DNA of 64,000 bases from Halopolyspora algeriensis (GTDB lineage: Bacteria; Actinomycetota; Actinomycetes; Mycobacteriales; Pseudonocardiaceae), in NCBI RefSeq assembly GCF_003337235.1, contig NZ_QPJC01000002.1, positions 558,001 through 622,000 on the forward strand, in the 5' to 3' direction. The notes beneath the pieces were generated by a model that worked only from the letters and a program-made list of their open reading frames with translations, was not told the origin of the DNA and did not search any database. Below, piece after piece: positions 25,587 through 33,928 of the stretch. Position 1 is the first letter of the stretch. Each line of letters starts with the position of its first letter. The position numbers and the translations under genes were made by a program.

Positions 25587-26957
25587 TCAGCGAGCGGGCA
25601 CCGCTGTCCGGGGACGCAGATCGATCGGCTGCCCGTCCTTCGGATACGGCAGGGACGTGAAGTCCAGCGGTGCCCGGTAGCCCGGATCGACCGACCACTC
25701 GTAGCGCTGCAGCATGTGGTGCATGATCGTCTTGATCTCGGCTCCGGAGAAGTACATGCCGAGACATTTGTGAACACCGCCGCCGAACGGCTGCCACGCG
25801 TAGCGGTGCACCTTGTCCTCGCGGCGGTCCTCGGCGAACCGGCCGGGATCGAACCGTTCGGGATCCGGCCAGTACTCGTGCATGTGGTGGGTGAAGTGCG
25901 GCGTGATGGCGACCATGGTCCGTGCCGGGATGAAATGTCCCAGCACCTCCGTATCGGCCACGGTCATGCGCATCATCGACGGCACCGGGGAGACCAGCCG
26001 CATCGACTCCTTCATGACCAGGTCCAGCGACACCAGCCGATCGAGCTGATCGAAGCTCACCGAGGAGGTCCCCAACGCCGCGGACTCCTCGCGGCAGCGT
26101 TGCTGCCACTCCGGGTGCTGGCCGAGATACTGCATCATCGTGGAAATCGTGATGGTCGAGGTGTCATGGGCGGCCATGAGCAGGAAGACCATGTGGTTGA
26201 TGACGTCGTCGTCACTGAACCGCTGCCCGTCCTCCGACTCGACGTGGCACAGCGCGGAGAAGAGGTCCTCGCCGTCACCGGCACGACGGGCGGGCAGGTA
26301 GCTGCGCAGGAACTGCTCCAGCACCTTCCGGCCGACCAGCCCACGACGCCACCGCCCGCCCGGCACGGGAACGCGCACGATGGCGGTCGCCGCCTGCACA
26401 CAATCCATGAAGGACCGGTTGATCCGGTCCATGCGGGCGCTGCTGGTGCCCTCGGCTCCGCCCATGAAGATGCTGGTGGCCAGATCCAGTGTCAGTTTCT
26501 TGACCGCGGGATAGATCCGGAAGTCCTGCTGCGGTTTCCACTCGTCCAGGCCTGCCTCCACGGCGGGATTGAGCGCCTCGGTGTAGCGGGCCAGGCGCTG
26601 GTTGGTGAAGGCCTGCTGCATGATTCGTCGATGTTCGAGGTGCTCGTCGAAATCGAGCAGCATCAGACCGCGGTCGAAGAACGGCCCGATCAGACGGCGC
26701 CATCCCGGCCCGTTGGCGAACGCCTTGTCCTTGTTGACCAACGCGACACCGCAGGCATCCGGTCCCAGCAACGAGACCGTCCTGCCGCCGATGGCACCGA
26801 ACCAGGACACCGGCCCGTACTGCTCGTAGCGGCGGCGCCACAGCGTGACCGGATCACGCATGTACTCCCGGACATAGCCCACCAACGGTGGTCCGGAATC
26901 TCCTTCGACCGCGTGCAGATCGCTGCCCTGCGGTGCGGGCATCAGGACCTTGCTCAC
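25587..26957 (-). CDS. cytochrome P450 (CYP136-like)
   Basis: This 456-aa heme monooxygenase has the I-helix oxygen-activation motif AAHDTST, the ExxR motif ESMR, and the heme-ligand loop FGGGVHKCLGMYFSGAEIK with the axial cysteine. The meander HEYWPDPERFDPGRF is typical. Electron partners (ferredoxin, reductase) are not encoded nearby. GTG 26957 has GAGGAGG 7 nt upstream. A divergent TetR gene and a downstream SDR make the same neighbourhood as mycobacterial cyp136, which supports assignment to that family; the substrate is unknown. The short divergent gap carries an operator-like inverted repeat. Confidence 0.93.
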   Translation of the reverse strand: MSKVLMPAPQGSDLHAVEGDSGPPLVGYVREYMRDPVTLWRRRYEQYGPVSWFGAIGGRTVSLLGPDACGVALVNKDKAFANGPGWRRLIGPFFDRGLMLLDFDEHLEHRRIMQQAFTNQRLARYTEALNPAVEAGLDEWKPQQDFRIYPAVKKLTLDLATSIFMGGAEGTSSARMDRINRSFMDCVQAATAIVRVPVPGGRWRRGLVGRKVLEQFLRSYLPARRAGDGEDLFSALCHVESEDGQRFSDDDVINHMVFLLMAAHDTSTITISTMMQYLGQHPEWQQRCREESAALGTSSVSFDQLDRLVSLDLVMKESMRLVSPVPSMMRMTVADTEVLGHFIPARTMVAITPHFTHHMHEYWPDPERFDPGRFAEDRREDKVHRYAWQPFGGGVHKCLGMYFSGAEIKTIMHHMLQRYEWSVDPGYRAPLDFTSLPYPKDGQPIDLRPRTAVPAR

Positions 26958-26989
26958 CCGAGCCTCCTCGATCAGGTGGAAAACCACAA

Positions 26990-27009
26990 GTGACATGAGT
27001 CGCTGTCAC
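26990..27009. promoter_or_regulatory. candidate operator between P450 and TetR genes
   Basis: GTGACA (26990-26995) and TGTCAC (27004-27009) form a perfect 6-bp inverted repeat with an 8-nt spacer, centred in the 98-bp gap between the divergent P450 and TetR genes. Position and symmetry fit an autoregulatory TetR binding site. Confidence 0.5.
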
Positions 27010-27055
27010 ATATGGCAGCCTCGATCAATGAGGGTGTGCGCGTCAAGATGTGGGT

Positions 27056-27673
27056 ATGCCATCCACCACCCGCCCCTATCGGGGGCTCAGCGCCGAGCAG
27101 CGCAAGGCCCAACGCCGCGCACGTCTCCTCGAAGCGGGCCTGGATCTGCTGGGCACGGCCGGTTGCGAGCGGGCCACGATGACCGCGATATGCAGCCGAG
27201 CCAAGCTCACCGAGCGCTACTTCTACGAGAGCTTCCGCAGTCGTGAGCAGCTCCTGCTGGCCGTGGTGGACCAGGTCGCCGACGAGGTGCGCTCCACGGT
27301 GCTGGCCGCTGTCGAGACCGCCCCCGACGAGCCGCACGCCAGGGCCAGGGTGGCGATCTCGGCTTTCGTCGACCTGCTGACCGCTGATCCCCGCAAAGGG
27401 CGAGCAGCGATCGTCGAATCGGCGGCCGCCGAAACACTGCGCCCCCGCAGGCACGAGTTGCTGCGCGAGTTCGCCGACCTCATCGTCACCCAGGCGCGCT
27501 CCCTGTACGGAACGGCCGCACACGCTCCCCCACGGGACGAGATCAACGCACTGCTGTTCGTCGGCGGGCTGGCCGAGCTGCTCACCGCCTGGCTCGGCAA
27601 CGAGATCGTGGCCACTCCTGCCGACATCATCGAGGCGGGCACCGAACAGCTCGCCGCGGCGCTACACCGCTGA
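27056..27673 (+). CDS. TetR-family transcriptional regulator (cyp136-locus type)
   Basis: This 205-aa regulator has an N-terminal TetR DNA-binding domain (RLLEAGLDLLGTAGCERATM, then KLTERYFYESFRSREQLLL, residues about 20-65) and a helical ligand domain ending in GGLAELLTAWL. It is divergent from the P450 gene, with a symmetric operator-like repeat (26990-27009) between them, so it probably represses the P450 and itself. ATG 27056 or GTG 27050 could be the start; neither has a strong ribosome binding site. The arrangement resembles the TetR next to mycobacterial cyp136. Confidence 0.9.
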   Translation: MPSTTRPYRGLSAEQRKAQRRARLLEAGLDLLGTAGCERATMTAICSRAKLTERYFYESFRSREQLLLAVVDQVADEVRSTVLAAVETAPDEPHARARVAISAFVDLLTADPRKGRAAIVESAAAETLRPRRHELLREFADLIVTQARSLYGTAAHAPPRDEINALLFVGGLAELLTAWLGNEIVATPADIIEAGTEQLAAALHR

Positions 27674-27783
27674 CCGCCTGTCGCGTGTACAACGCCTCGC
27701 AGGCGGGTACTTCGCGGCGTGTGCGCCGGCGATGCGCCGGTGCGGGGACTCTGCAGCCGGAGCCGACCAGGAGGAACAGGCGA

Positions 27784-29808
27784 ATGCGGACCGTCACGTC
27801 CTTCCCGTACCCGGTCACGGAAGAGGAGCACCGCTGGATACCGCTTCCGGACGGCACTCGCCTGGCCGCACGTATCTGGCGACCGGTGTCCTCGGACGAC
27901 GACCCGGTTCCGGGCGTTCTGGAATTCATCCCGTACCGCAAGCGCGACCTCACCGCCCGGCGCGACTCCATCCACCACCCGTACATGGCCGGGCACGGCT
28001 ACGCGTGTGTACGCGTGGATCTGCGCGGCACCGGCGATTCGGAAGGCGTACTCACCGACGAGTACCGGGAACAGGAGTTCGTCGATGCCGAAAACGTCCT
28101 GGCCTGGATCTCCGAACAACCCTGGTGCACCGGGCGCATGGGCATGATGGGGATTTCCTGGGGCGGCTTCAACGCGCTCCAGGTCGCCGCACGGCGCCCG
28201 CCCGGGCTCGACGCGATCGTCACGGCATCCTCCAGCGACGACCGCTACGGCGACGATGTCCACTACATGGGCGGCTGCCTGCTCAGCGACAACCTCTCCT
28301 GGGCCTCCACGATGTTCGCGTACAACTCCTCCCCACCGGATCCCGCGCTGGTCGGCGAACGGTGGCGGGAGATGTGGCATCAGCGCCTGGAGCACAGCGG
28401 GCTGTGGATCGACGAGTGGCTGCGTCACCAGCGGCGGGACGACTACTGGCGGCACGGCTCGATCTGCGAGGACTTCTCCGACGTCGAATGCGCCGTCATG
28501 GCGGTCAGTGGCTGGGCGGACGGGTATTCGAACTCGGTGTTTCGTCTCATGGCGAACCTGCAGTCCCCCCGCAAGGGACTCATCGGTCCCTGGTCGCACA
28601 AGTATCCGCATCTCGGCCAGCCCGGTCCGGCCATCGGTTTCCTCCAGGAGATGGTGCGCTGGTGGGATCACTGGCTCAAGGACATCGACAACGGCGCCAC
28701 GGACGGGCCGATGCTCTACACCTGGATGCAGGAGAGCATGCCGCCCTCCACCGCCTACCACGAGCGGCCCGGACGGTGGGTCGGAGAACCGAGTTGGCCC
28801 TCACCCCACGTGCAGCGCATCGACCATCCGCTGGCTCCCCACCGCATCCAGAAACCCGATGAGGACACGCAGACCGAGGAGATCCGTCTCGAGTCCCCCC
28901 TGTCGGTCGGTCAGTTCGCAGGCAAGTGGTGCTCGTACAACGCGCCGCCGGACCTGCCCTACGACCAGCGGGAGGAGGACGGCGGGTCGATGGTCTTCGA
29001 CAGCGATGTCCTCACCGAGCGGTGCGAAATCCTCGGCGGCCCCGTGCTGAACCTGGAGTTCACGGTGAGCCGGCCGGTGGCGATGGTCGCGGTACGGCTC
29101 TCCGACGTCAATCCCGACGGCCGCACCACGCGTGTCACCTACGGCCTGCTCAACCTGACCCACCTGCAGGGGCACGACAAGCCGGAAACGCTCACGCCCG
29201 GCGAGCGCTACCGCGCGCACGTGCAGCTCAACGGAGTGGCTCAGGTGTTCCCACCCGGCCACCGCATCCGGGTGGCACTGTCCACCTCGTACTGGCCCCT
29301 GGCGTGGCCGCCACCGGAACCGGTGGAGCTGACCGTGTTCACCGGGGCGAGCTCGCTGCAACTGCCGATCCGTCCGACCGAAGAGGCCGACGAGTTGCCC
29401 ACCCCGACGTTCGGCGAAGCCGAGGGTGCAGAGCCGCTGCACACCGTCCAGGTACGTCCCGGGGAACAGCGCTGGACCGTCTCCCGCGACCTCGTCGAGT
29501 ACGAATCGGCGCTGGAGGTCGTCAAGGACCTCGGAGTGGTGCATTTCCCCGATATCGACCTCGAGGTCACCCGGCGTGCCTATGAGCGGTATCGCTGGGT
29601 CGGCAACGACTTCCGCTCGGTGCGCGGCGAAATCGAATGGGAAATGGGCTTCGCCCGCGGCGACTGGCGGGCCGAGACGATCACGCGCACGGTGCTGGAT
29701 TCGACCACGACCGAATTCCGGCTGCACGCCCAGCTCGACGCGTTCGAAAACGGGCGACGGGTCTCCTCGCAGAACTGGCTCCGGGAAATCCCGCGGGACC
29801 ACGTCTGA
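27784..29808 (+). CDS. CocE/NonD-family alpha/beta hydrolase
   Basis: This 674-aa protein belongs to the X-Pro dipeptidyl-peptidase/cocaine esterase family. The nucleophile elbow MGISWGGFN places Ser at residue about 125. Candidate catalytic Asp and His are in GWADGYSN and GPWSHKYP. The C-terminal third is the jelly-roll domain of the family (VTYGLLNLTH, then HRIRVALSTSYWPLAWPP). It would hydrolyse an ester, lactone or amide; the substrate is unknown. GGAGG lies about 10 nt before ATG 27784. The length is near 670 aa, normal for the longer CocE/NonD members. It is followed after 196 bp by an ATP-grasp gene on the same strand, possibly a functional pair. Confidence 0.9.
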   Translation: MRTVTSFPYPVTEEEHRWIPLPDGTRLAARIWRPVSSDDDPVPGVLEFIPYRKRDLTARRDSIHHPYMAGHGYACVRVDLRGTGDSEGVLTDEYREQEFVDAENVLAWISEQPWCTGRMGMMGISWGGFNALQVAARRPPGLDAIVTASSSDDRYGDDVHYMGGCLLSDNLSWASTMFAYNSSPPDPALVGERWREMWHQRLEHSGLWIDEWLRHQRRDDYWRHGSICEDFSDVECAVMAVSGWADGYSNSVFRLMANLQSPRKGLIGPWSHKYPHLGQPGPAIGFLQEMVRWWDHWLKDIDNGATDGPMLYTWMQESMPPSTAYHERPGRWVGEPSWPSPHVQRIDHPLAPHRIQKPDEDTQTEEIRLESPLSVGQFAGKWCSYNAPPDLPYDQREEDGGSMVFDSDVLTERCEILGGPVLNLEFTVSRPVAMVAVRLSDVNPDGRTTRVTYGLLNLTHLQGHDKPETLTPGERYRAHVQLNGVAQVFPPGHRIRVALSTSYWPLAWPPPEPVELTVFTGASSLQLPIRPTEEADELPTPTFGEAEGAEPLHTVQVRPGEQRWTVSRDLVEYESALEVVKDLGVVHFPDIDLEVTRRAYERYRWVGNDFRSVRGEIEWEMGFARGDWRAETITRTVLDSTTTEFRLHAQLDAFENGRRVSSQNWLREIPRDHV

Positions 29809-30004
29809 CCGAGCGAAAGATCCCCGCCGGCCGCGGTTTGCGCACACCGGCGCCCGGGTAAATCGACGAGGCAGCAGCGGCCCGTCCGCAGATCGTCCCT
29901 CGGCCACCGGCCCTGAGACGTCCGGCGACAGCGGTGCCTTCGCCGATCGCCGGGGACGCGGAATCGCCGCCTATTACCACGGCAACGGGTGGAGGAGCAG
30001 GAAC

Positions 30005-31270
30005 ATGCCCACGAACATCTTCGTTTTGGGACTTGACGACGAGAACCGCAGGACACTGGAATCCCTGCCCCATGCCGAGCAATTTCGCTTCCACCCCCTG
30101 CTCAGCGTCGACGAACTGATCCGCGGAGAGATCCATCTGGCCGAGATGCTCGACAAGGCCGAGCAGGAACTGGATTCCTTCGACGGCACCGTGGATGCCA
30201 TTGTCGGATACTGGGATTTCCCGGTGAGCACGATGGTGCCCATCCTGTGTCACAACCGGGGCCTGCCGAGTGCGAGCCTGGAGGCCGTGCTGAAGTGCGA
30301 GCACAAGTACTGGAGCCGGCTGGAACAGCAGCGATCGATCGAGGAGTATCCGCCGTTCGCACTGGTGGGACTCGACGACGAGACCGCGCCGGACAGTCTC
30401 CGCTACCCGATGTGGGTCAAGCCGGTGAAGGCGTTCTCCTCGGAACTGGCGTTCCTGGTCGAGGACGATCAACAGCTCCGGGAGGCCCTCGGTGAGATTC
30501 GCGCGGGTATCGGCCGGGTGGGGTCACCGTTCGACTTCGCGCTCTCGCATCTCGAGTTGCCCCCGGAAATCGCCGAGGTCGGCGGCCAGGCCTGTCTGGC
30601 CGAGGAATCCGTGTCCGGGCAGCAGGTGACCATCGAGGGGTACAACGACGGCGAGACCATTCATGTCTACGGGGTGATCGACTCCTACAACTACGAGGGC
30701 GCCCCCTCGTTCCAGCGTTACCAGTACCCGTCGAAGCTGCCGGAGCAGGTCATCGAGCGCCTCGTCGATGTGTCGAAACGCATCATCGGCCGGATCGGGC
30801 TGAGGTCGGTGTTCAACATCGAGTATTTCTGGGACCCGTCCGACGGTGCCATCAACCTTCTCGAGATCAACCCGCGGCACTCCCAGTCCCATGCGATGCT
30901 GTTCGAGCAGGTCGACGGCGCACCGAACCATCACTGCATGGTGCAACTCGCTTTGGGGCGCACCCCGCAGCTGCCTCACAGGCAGGGTGCGTACGCGGTC
31001 GGTGCCAAGTGGTTCTATCGCCGCTTCTCCGAGGACGCGCTGGTGCGCCGCAGTCCCACCTCCGAGGAAGTGGCGGCCGTCGAACGCGACATCCCCGGCG
31101 TGCACGTGGAAATCGAGGCACAGCAGGGGACCCGCTTGTCGGAACTGACCGGTCAGGACAGTTACAGCTACAACCTCGCCGTCATCCACGTCGGTGCAGG
31201 CGACGAGGAGGAACTGCAGGACAAGTACGAGCGCTGCGTCCGGGCGCTGGCTTTCGAGTTCGAGGAGTGA
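30005..31270 (+). CDS. ATP-grasp domain protein, likely carboxylate-amine ligase
   Basis: This 421-aa protein has an ATP-grasp core. The ATP-binding lysine strand is YPMWVKPVKAFSSELAF, the loop LAEESVSGQQVTIEGY provides further nucleotide contacts, and the Mg-binding end is NIEYFWDP..INLLEINPRHSQS (Glu and Asn). Its N-terminal region is a Rossmann-like pre-ATP domain that starts TNIFVLGLDDENRRTLE. ATP-grasp ligases join a carboxylate to an amine or thiol, so it may make a peptide or amide conjugate; the partner is unknown. GGAGGAG precedes ATG 30005. A strong hairpin follows the stop. The adjacent CocE hydrolase may act on the same compound, which is an inference. Confidence 0.85.
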   Translation: MPTNIFVLGLDDENRRTLESLPHAEQFRFHPLLSVDELIRGEIHLAEMLDKAEQELDSFDGTVDAIVGYWDFPVSTMVPILCHNRGLPSASLEAVLKCEHKYWSRLEQQRSIEEYPPFALVGLDDETAPDSLRYPMWVKPVKAFSSELAFLVEDDQQLREALGEIRAGIGRVGSPFDFALSHLELPPEIAEVGGQACLAEESVSGQQVTIEGYNDGETIHVYGVIDSYNYEGAPSFQRYQYPSKLPEQVIERLVDVSKRIIGRIGLRSVFNIEYFWDPSDGAINLLEINPRHSQSHAMLFEQVDGAPNHHCMVQLALGRTPQLPHRQGAYAVGAKWFYRRFSEDALVRRSPTSEEVAAVERDIPGVHVEIEAQQGTRLSELTGQDSYSYNLAVIHVGAGDEEELQDKYERCVRALAFEFEE

Positions 31271-31287
31271 CGGTAGCTGGCCCTGTC

Positions 31288-31336
31288 GGCGGGGCCCCTT
31301 GGCAGGGCCCTGTCAAGGGGCCCTGTTGGCCCCGCC
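31288..31336. terminator. strong bidirectional hairpin between convergent genes
   Basis: The arms 31288-31296 and 31328-31336 pair perfectly (9 bp). Inside them, 31295-31301 pairs with 31314-31320 around the self-complementary CAGGGCCCTG. The structure begins 17 nt after the ATP-grasp stop and runs over the stop of the convergent DUF2267 gene. It has no T-run, but the stem is very stable and could end transcription from both sides. Confidence 0.65.
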
Positions 31337-32053
31337 GGAGCCCACCTCACTGATGGCTGCGTCGATCCGTCGGGCCAGCTGCAGGTCGAGTTCCGTGACA
31401 GCCCCCAGGGAACGGGTGTGCAGCGAGAACACCACCACGCCGTCGGAGCGCTCCTCGACCGCCGCATGGTGGCTGAGTTCCTGCTGGGCGGCCTCCACTT
31501 GCCGGTATATCGGTGTCCACCGTTCCGGCGGAAGGGTCACCTCGCGGCTGATGCGTTCGGTGTCGCCGGACCACCCCACGAGCTGATTCAAGGCCCGCTG
31601 CAGCTCGTCGGCGTCCAGGGGCCGTGGCCGGTCGTCGGCACTGGCCGCGCCCCAGTCGGGCGGCGGCCCGCCGCCGGGTGCGGTGAACAGCGCGGAGAAC
31701 CCGTCCGGCAAGCGGTGTTGCAGCGTGTCCGCCAGGGCGCGATCCTGCTCGGTCAGCGCGGACAGGACGCCTTGGACGAGGTAGCGGGACCGTTCCGGCG
31801 TGCTGTCGGTCCGCTGAGCGACCTCCTGGAGGAACTCCTCGAGACTGTGGGCCGACGCATTCTCGATGTCCCAGCGCACCGAACTGCGTAATCCCTGCGG
31901 AATCCCCGTTGCCAGTTGCTGCCGGTCCACACCGTCCAGGTGCCGGGCCATGGCTTCGATGACGTGCACCGTGGCCTGTCGTGCCTGTTCGGTCTCCGAC
32001 AGTCCGGCATGGGTTCGTACACCGTCGAGGAATTGTTGGTACTGGGCGACCAT
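31313..32053 (-). CDS. DUF2267 protein fused to a pterin-4a-carbinolamine dehydratase-like domain
   Basis: This 246-aa protein has two parts. Residues 1 to about 125 are a helical DUF2267 domain (YQQFLDGVRTHAGLSETEQA near the start, VLSALTEQDRALAD later). Residues about 146-236 resemble pterin carbinolamine dehydratase: the signature HH (195-196) is followed by Ala rather than the usual Pro, and a further His (212) sits in LHTRSLGAVTELD before LARRID. ATG 32053 has AGGAGCA upstream. It is first in order on the minus strand after two small acidic genes, all apparently part of a stress-type cluster. DUF2267 has no known function; catalytic activity of the second domain is uncertain. Confidence 0.8.
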   Translation of the reverse strand: MVAQYQQFLDGVRTHAGLSETEQARQATVHVIEAMARHLDGVDRQQLATGIPQGLRSSVRWDIENASAHSLEEFLQEVAQRTDSTPERSRYLVQGVLSALTEQDRALADTLQHRLPDGFSALFTAPGGGPPPDWGAASADDRPRPLDADELQRALNQLVGWSGDTERISREVTLPPERWTPIYRQVEAAQQELSHHAAVEERSDGVVVFSLHTRSLGAVTELDLQLARRIDAAISEVGSGGANRAP

Positions 32054-32154
32054 GACTGCTCCTGAGGGCACGGAGACGATGTCGCAACGCGAATGTCCGG
32101 TGCCCCGGCAGGGGGCCGGTCGCGACGCGGCGAGACCGGCCCTGCCGGGGGCGC

Positions 32155-32436
32155 TCACCCGGTCATTCGTGCTCGCATTTCCGGAAGGAATTCCAGGTCC
32201 TCGCTTTGGATTCCCTCCAGGTCGATGTCGTGCGGCAGCGCTGTGACCGGGGTCCGCTGAAGCAGGTACTTCATGGACTCGGCGACGAAGCGCTGTTCGT
32301 CCGGCTCCGGCATCTCCAGCGCATCGAGCAGGTCCTGGGTGAACATCACCCGGTGTTCGGTGGTCTGGTTGCTTTCGTGGACTTCCGCCGCGTATTCCCG
32401 CTCTCCGAGTTGAAGAACCTTCACGTCTTCGGCCAT
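32155..32436 (-). CDS. small acidic protein of unknown function (93 aa)
   Basis: This 93-aa acidic protein begins with MAEDVKVLQLGEREYAAEVH. A strand-rich first half is followed by a helical part (FTQDLLDALEMPEPDEQRFV, then SMKYLLQRTP). ATG 32436 has a strong AGAGGAGGAG site immediately upstream, which supports expression. No family is recognised. It lies between the DUF2267 gene and a 53-aa acidic gene on the same strand, with short gaps, so the three are probably one transcript. The context (hemerythrin, RsbW-like ATPase) suggests a stress role, which is inference. Confidence 0.75.
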   Translation of the reverse strand: MAEDVKVLQLGEREYAAEVHESNQTTEHRVMFTQDLLDALEMPEPDEQRFVAESMKYLLQRTPVTALPHDIDLEGIQSEDLEFLPEMRARMTG

Positions 32437-32535
32437 CGTTCTCCTCCTCTCGGGGTCTTACGGTTTGCCCGCCCGGTTGCACCCGCAAACACGGGCGCCG
32501 CCCGCCGCCGGCTCTTGCCGCAGCGGCGGCCTCCT

Positions 32536-32551
32536 GCCTGCTGGAGCAGGC
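32536..32551 (-). terminator. short hairpin after the 53-aa acidic gene
   Basis: The arms GCCTGCT (32536-32542) and AGCAGGC (32545-32551) pair perfectly across a 2-nt loop, directly after the stop of the leftward 53-aa gene. There is no T-run, so it may only slow polymerase or mark the mRNA end. Confidence 0.4.
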
Positions 32552-32552
32552 A

Positions 32553-32714
32553 CTACCGGGTGTCCTCGTCCTGCTCGGCAGGTTCGGTGGGTTCGTCACC
32601 GTCGAGATCGATCGTTTCCAGTTCCGGACTCTGGCCCAATCCGTCGTCCGGCAGCCGGCGTGGGTCCTCAGGGGTGTCCGCGCTGGGATCCTCGGACTCG
32701 GGTGGTTCACTCAT
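32553..32714 (-). CDS. very acidic 53-aa protein of unknown function
   Basis: A 53-aa frame starts at ATG 32714 with GGGGGAG 5 nt upstream. The product (MSEPPESEDPSADTPEDPRR at the start) is rich in Asp, Glu and Pro and has almost no hydrophobic core, so it is probably intrinsically disordered. It heads the leftward set with the 93-aa and DUF2267 genes and is divergent from the transporter gene. It was not matched to a family. The good ribosome binding site and consistent direction favour a real gene. Confidence 0.55.
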   Translation of the reverse strand: MSEPPESEDPSADTPEDPRRLPDDGLGQSPELETIDLDGDEPTEPAEQDEDTR

Positions 32715-32941
32715 CGTCTCCCCCGCGAATGCAGGCTGGTTTCTGCGCGCTTGCGTTGTCGCTTCTCCAGAAGGGATTGACACGATGACGTGGTCGTTAA
32801 TCCTGCCGGGGACGGGCAACTCACCCGGTGTGTTCGGTGTCGGCGGCGGGATTGTGGCGAGGGTCGGGGTTTGCCCGGACCGCGCTCGCCGTACTGCGGG
32901 TTTGGCTGCCCCGAAAGCGGGTACGCCAGGCACGGATCCGA

Positions 32942-33074
32942 GTCACAGGACGTTACCGGCGCCGGTGGTGAACCACCAGCTGTGACGAAAGGGGTGAGCA
33001 CGTGCCGAACTCGTACACCTCGGCAACCACAACCCCGAAGTTCGACCGGTGAGAACCGGTCTCCCCACACGGAG
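32942..33074 (+). ncRNA. structured 5' leader (riboswitch-like) before the acetate-type transporter gene
   Basis: Several perfect stems follow each other just before the transporter start. GTCACAG (32942-32948) pairs with CTGTGAC (32980-32986) and encloses a GGTGG/CCACC hairpin (32964-32977). GGGGT (32991-32995) pairs with ACCCC (33032-33036) and encloses TGCCGA/TCGGCA (33003-33008 and 33020-33025). GACCGGT and ACCGGTC (33044-33061) close a GAGA tetraloop. CTCC/GGAG (33061-33074) could mask the ribosome binding site. The layered layout looks like a regulatory RNA; no known riboswitch class is recognised. The strand is inferred from position. Confidence 0.4.
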
Positions 33075-33092
33075 AGAAAGAGGGGCTTCGTC

Positions 33093-33842
33093 ATGACCAA
33101 TGCCGCCAGCGCGCGATCCCAGAGTGGTGACTCCTCCGATTTCGCCTTCTGGAAGGACCATTCACAGATCTCGTTGTCGCCGGTGGCCGCGCCTTCCGTC
33201 CTCGGGTTGTACGGTTTCGCGGCCGCGACCTTCATGGTCTCCGCGAATCTGGCGGGATGGTACGGCAATCCGGTGGCCACACCGTTGATCCTGTTCCCCT
33301 TCGCGATGGCCATCGGTGGTATCGCCCAGTTCCTCGCCGGAATGTGGTCCTACCGTGCCCGCGACGCGGTCGCGACCGCAGCACACGGCAGCTGGGGCGC
33401 GTTCTGGATCGCATACGGGGTCTACCACATCTTCATCGCGGTGGGATTGCTGCCGGGGCCCTCGACCAGCACGACGGCAGCCGTGGCGTTCGGGTACTGG
33501 TTCATCGTCCTGGCCGCCATCACCTGGGCGACGGCGTTCGCCGCGATGGCCGAGAACCTCGCCGTGTCCGCGGTACTTCTCACCCTGGCGGCCGGTGCGA
33601 CGGTGCTCGCGATCGGCTTGATCACGCAGGCGGGAGCCGTGGAGACCGCAGGTGCCGTCATCCTGATCGCCTCGGCCTGCCTGGCGTGGTACACCGCCAC
33701 CGCCATGATGCTGCAGGCCACCTACGGCCGGGTGATCCTGCCGATGGGCAAGCCCGACAAGCAGAGCAACGTTCCGGGTGAGATCCCGCAGCAGCGCATC
33801 CAGTACGAGTCCGGCGAACCGGGCGTGAAGGTCGGCCAGTAA
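33093..33842 (+). CDS. GPR1/FUN34/YaaH-family (acetate/succinate) transporter
   Basis: This 249-aa membrane protein has six predicted helices. The first helix contains SVLGLYGFAAATFMVSANLAGW, the family's NPAPLGL-type entry motif in a degenerate form, and GGIAQFLAGMWSYRARDAVA with GSWGAFWIAYG are typical of YaaH/SatP. Members carry acetate or succinate with protons or act as ammonium-linked carriers. The C-terminal 40 residues are hydrophilic. ATG 33093 has a GAGAGAAAGAGGGG region upstream. The leader RNA at 32942-33074 lies directly in front of it. A 10-bp stem terminator follows. Confidence 0.9.
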   Translation: MTNAASARSQSGDSSDFAFWKDHSQISLSPVAAPSVLGLYGFAAATFMVSANLAGWYGNPVATPLILFPFAMAIGGIAQFLAGMWSYRARDAVATAAHGSWGAFWIAYGVYHIFIAVGLLPGPSTSTTAAVAFGYWFIVLAAITWATAFAAMAENLAVSAVLLTLAAGATVLAIGLITQAGAVETAGAVILIASACLAWYTATAMMLQATYGRVILPMGKPDKQSNVPGEIPQQRIQYESGEPGVKVGQ

Positions 33843-33862
33843 CCGCCGATCCCTCTCGTGGA

Positions 33863-33895
33863 GGCGGTCCGGGACCAGCGAGGCTCCGGACCGCC
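33863..33895 (+). terminator. hairpin terminator after the YaaH-family gene
   Basis: GGCGGTCCGG (33863-33872) and CCGGACCGCC (33886-33895) form a perfect 10-bp stem, 20 nt after the transporter stop and before the hemerythrin gene. No T-run follows, which is common in GC-rich actinomycetes. Confidence 0.6.
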
Positions 33896-33928
33896 GACGC
33901 GTGATTCCAGCGAGGACAAGGAGCAGCA

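Noticed and set aside
32785-32985. Forward frame MTWSLILPGTG... between the acidic gene and the transporter
   Set aside because: It overlaps the structured leader, has no clear ribosome binding site and no recognisable protein features.
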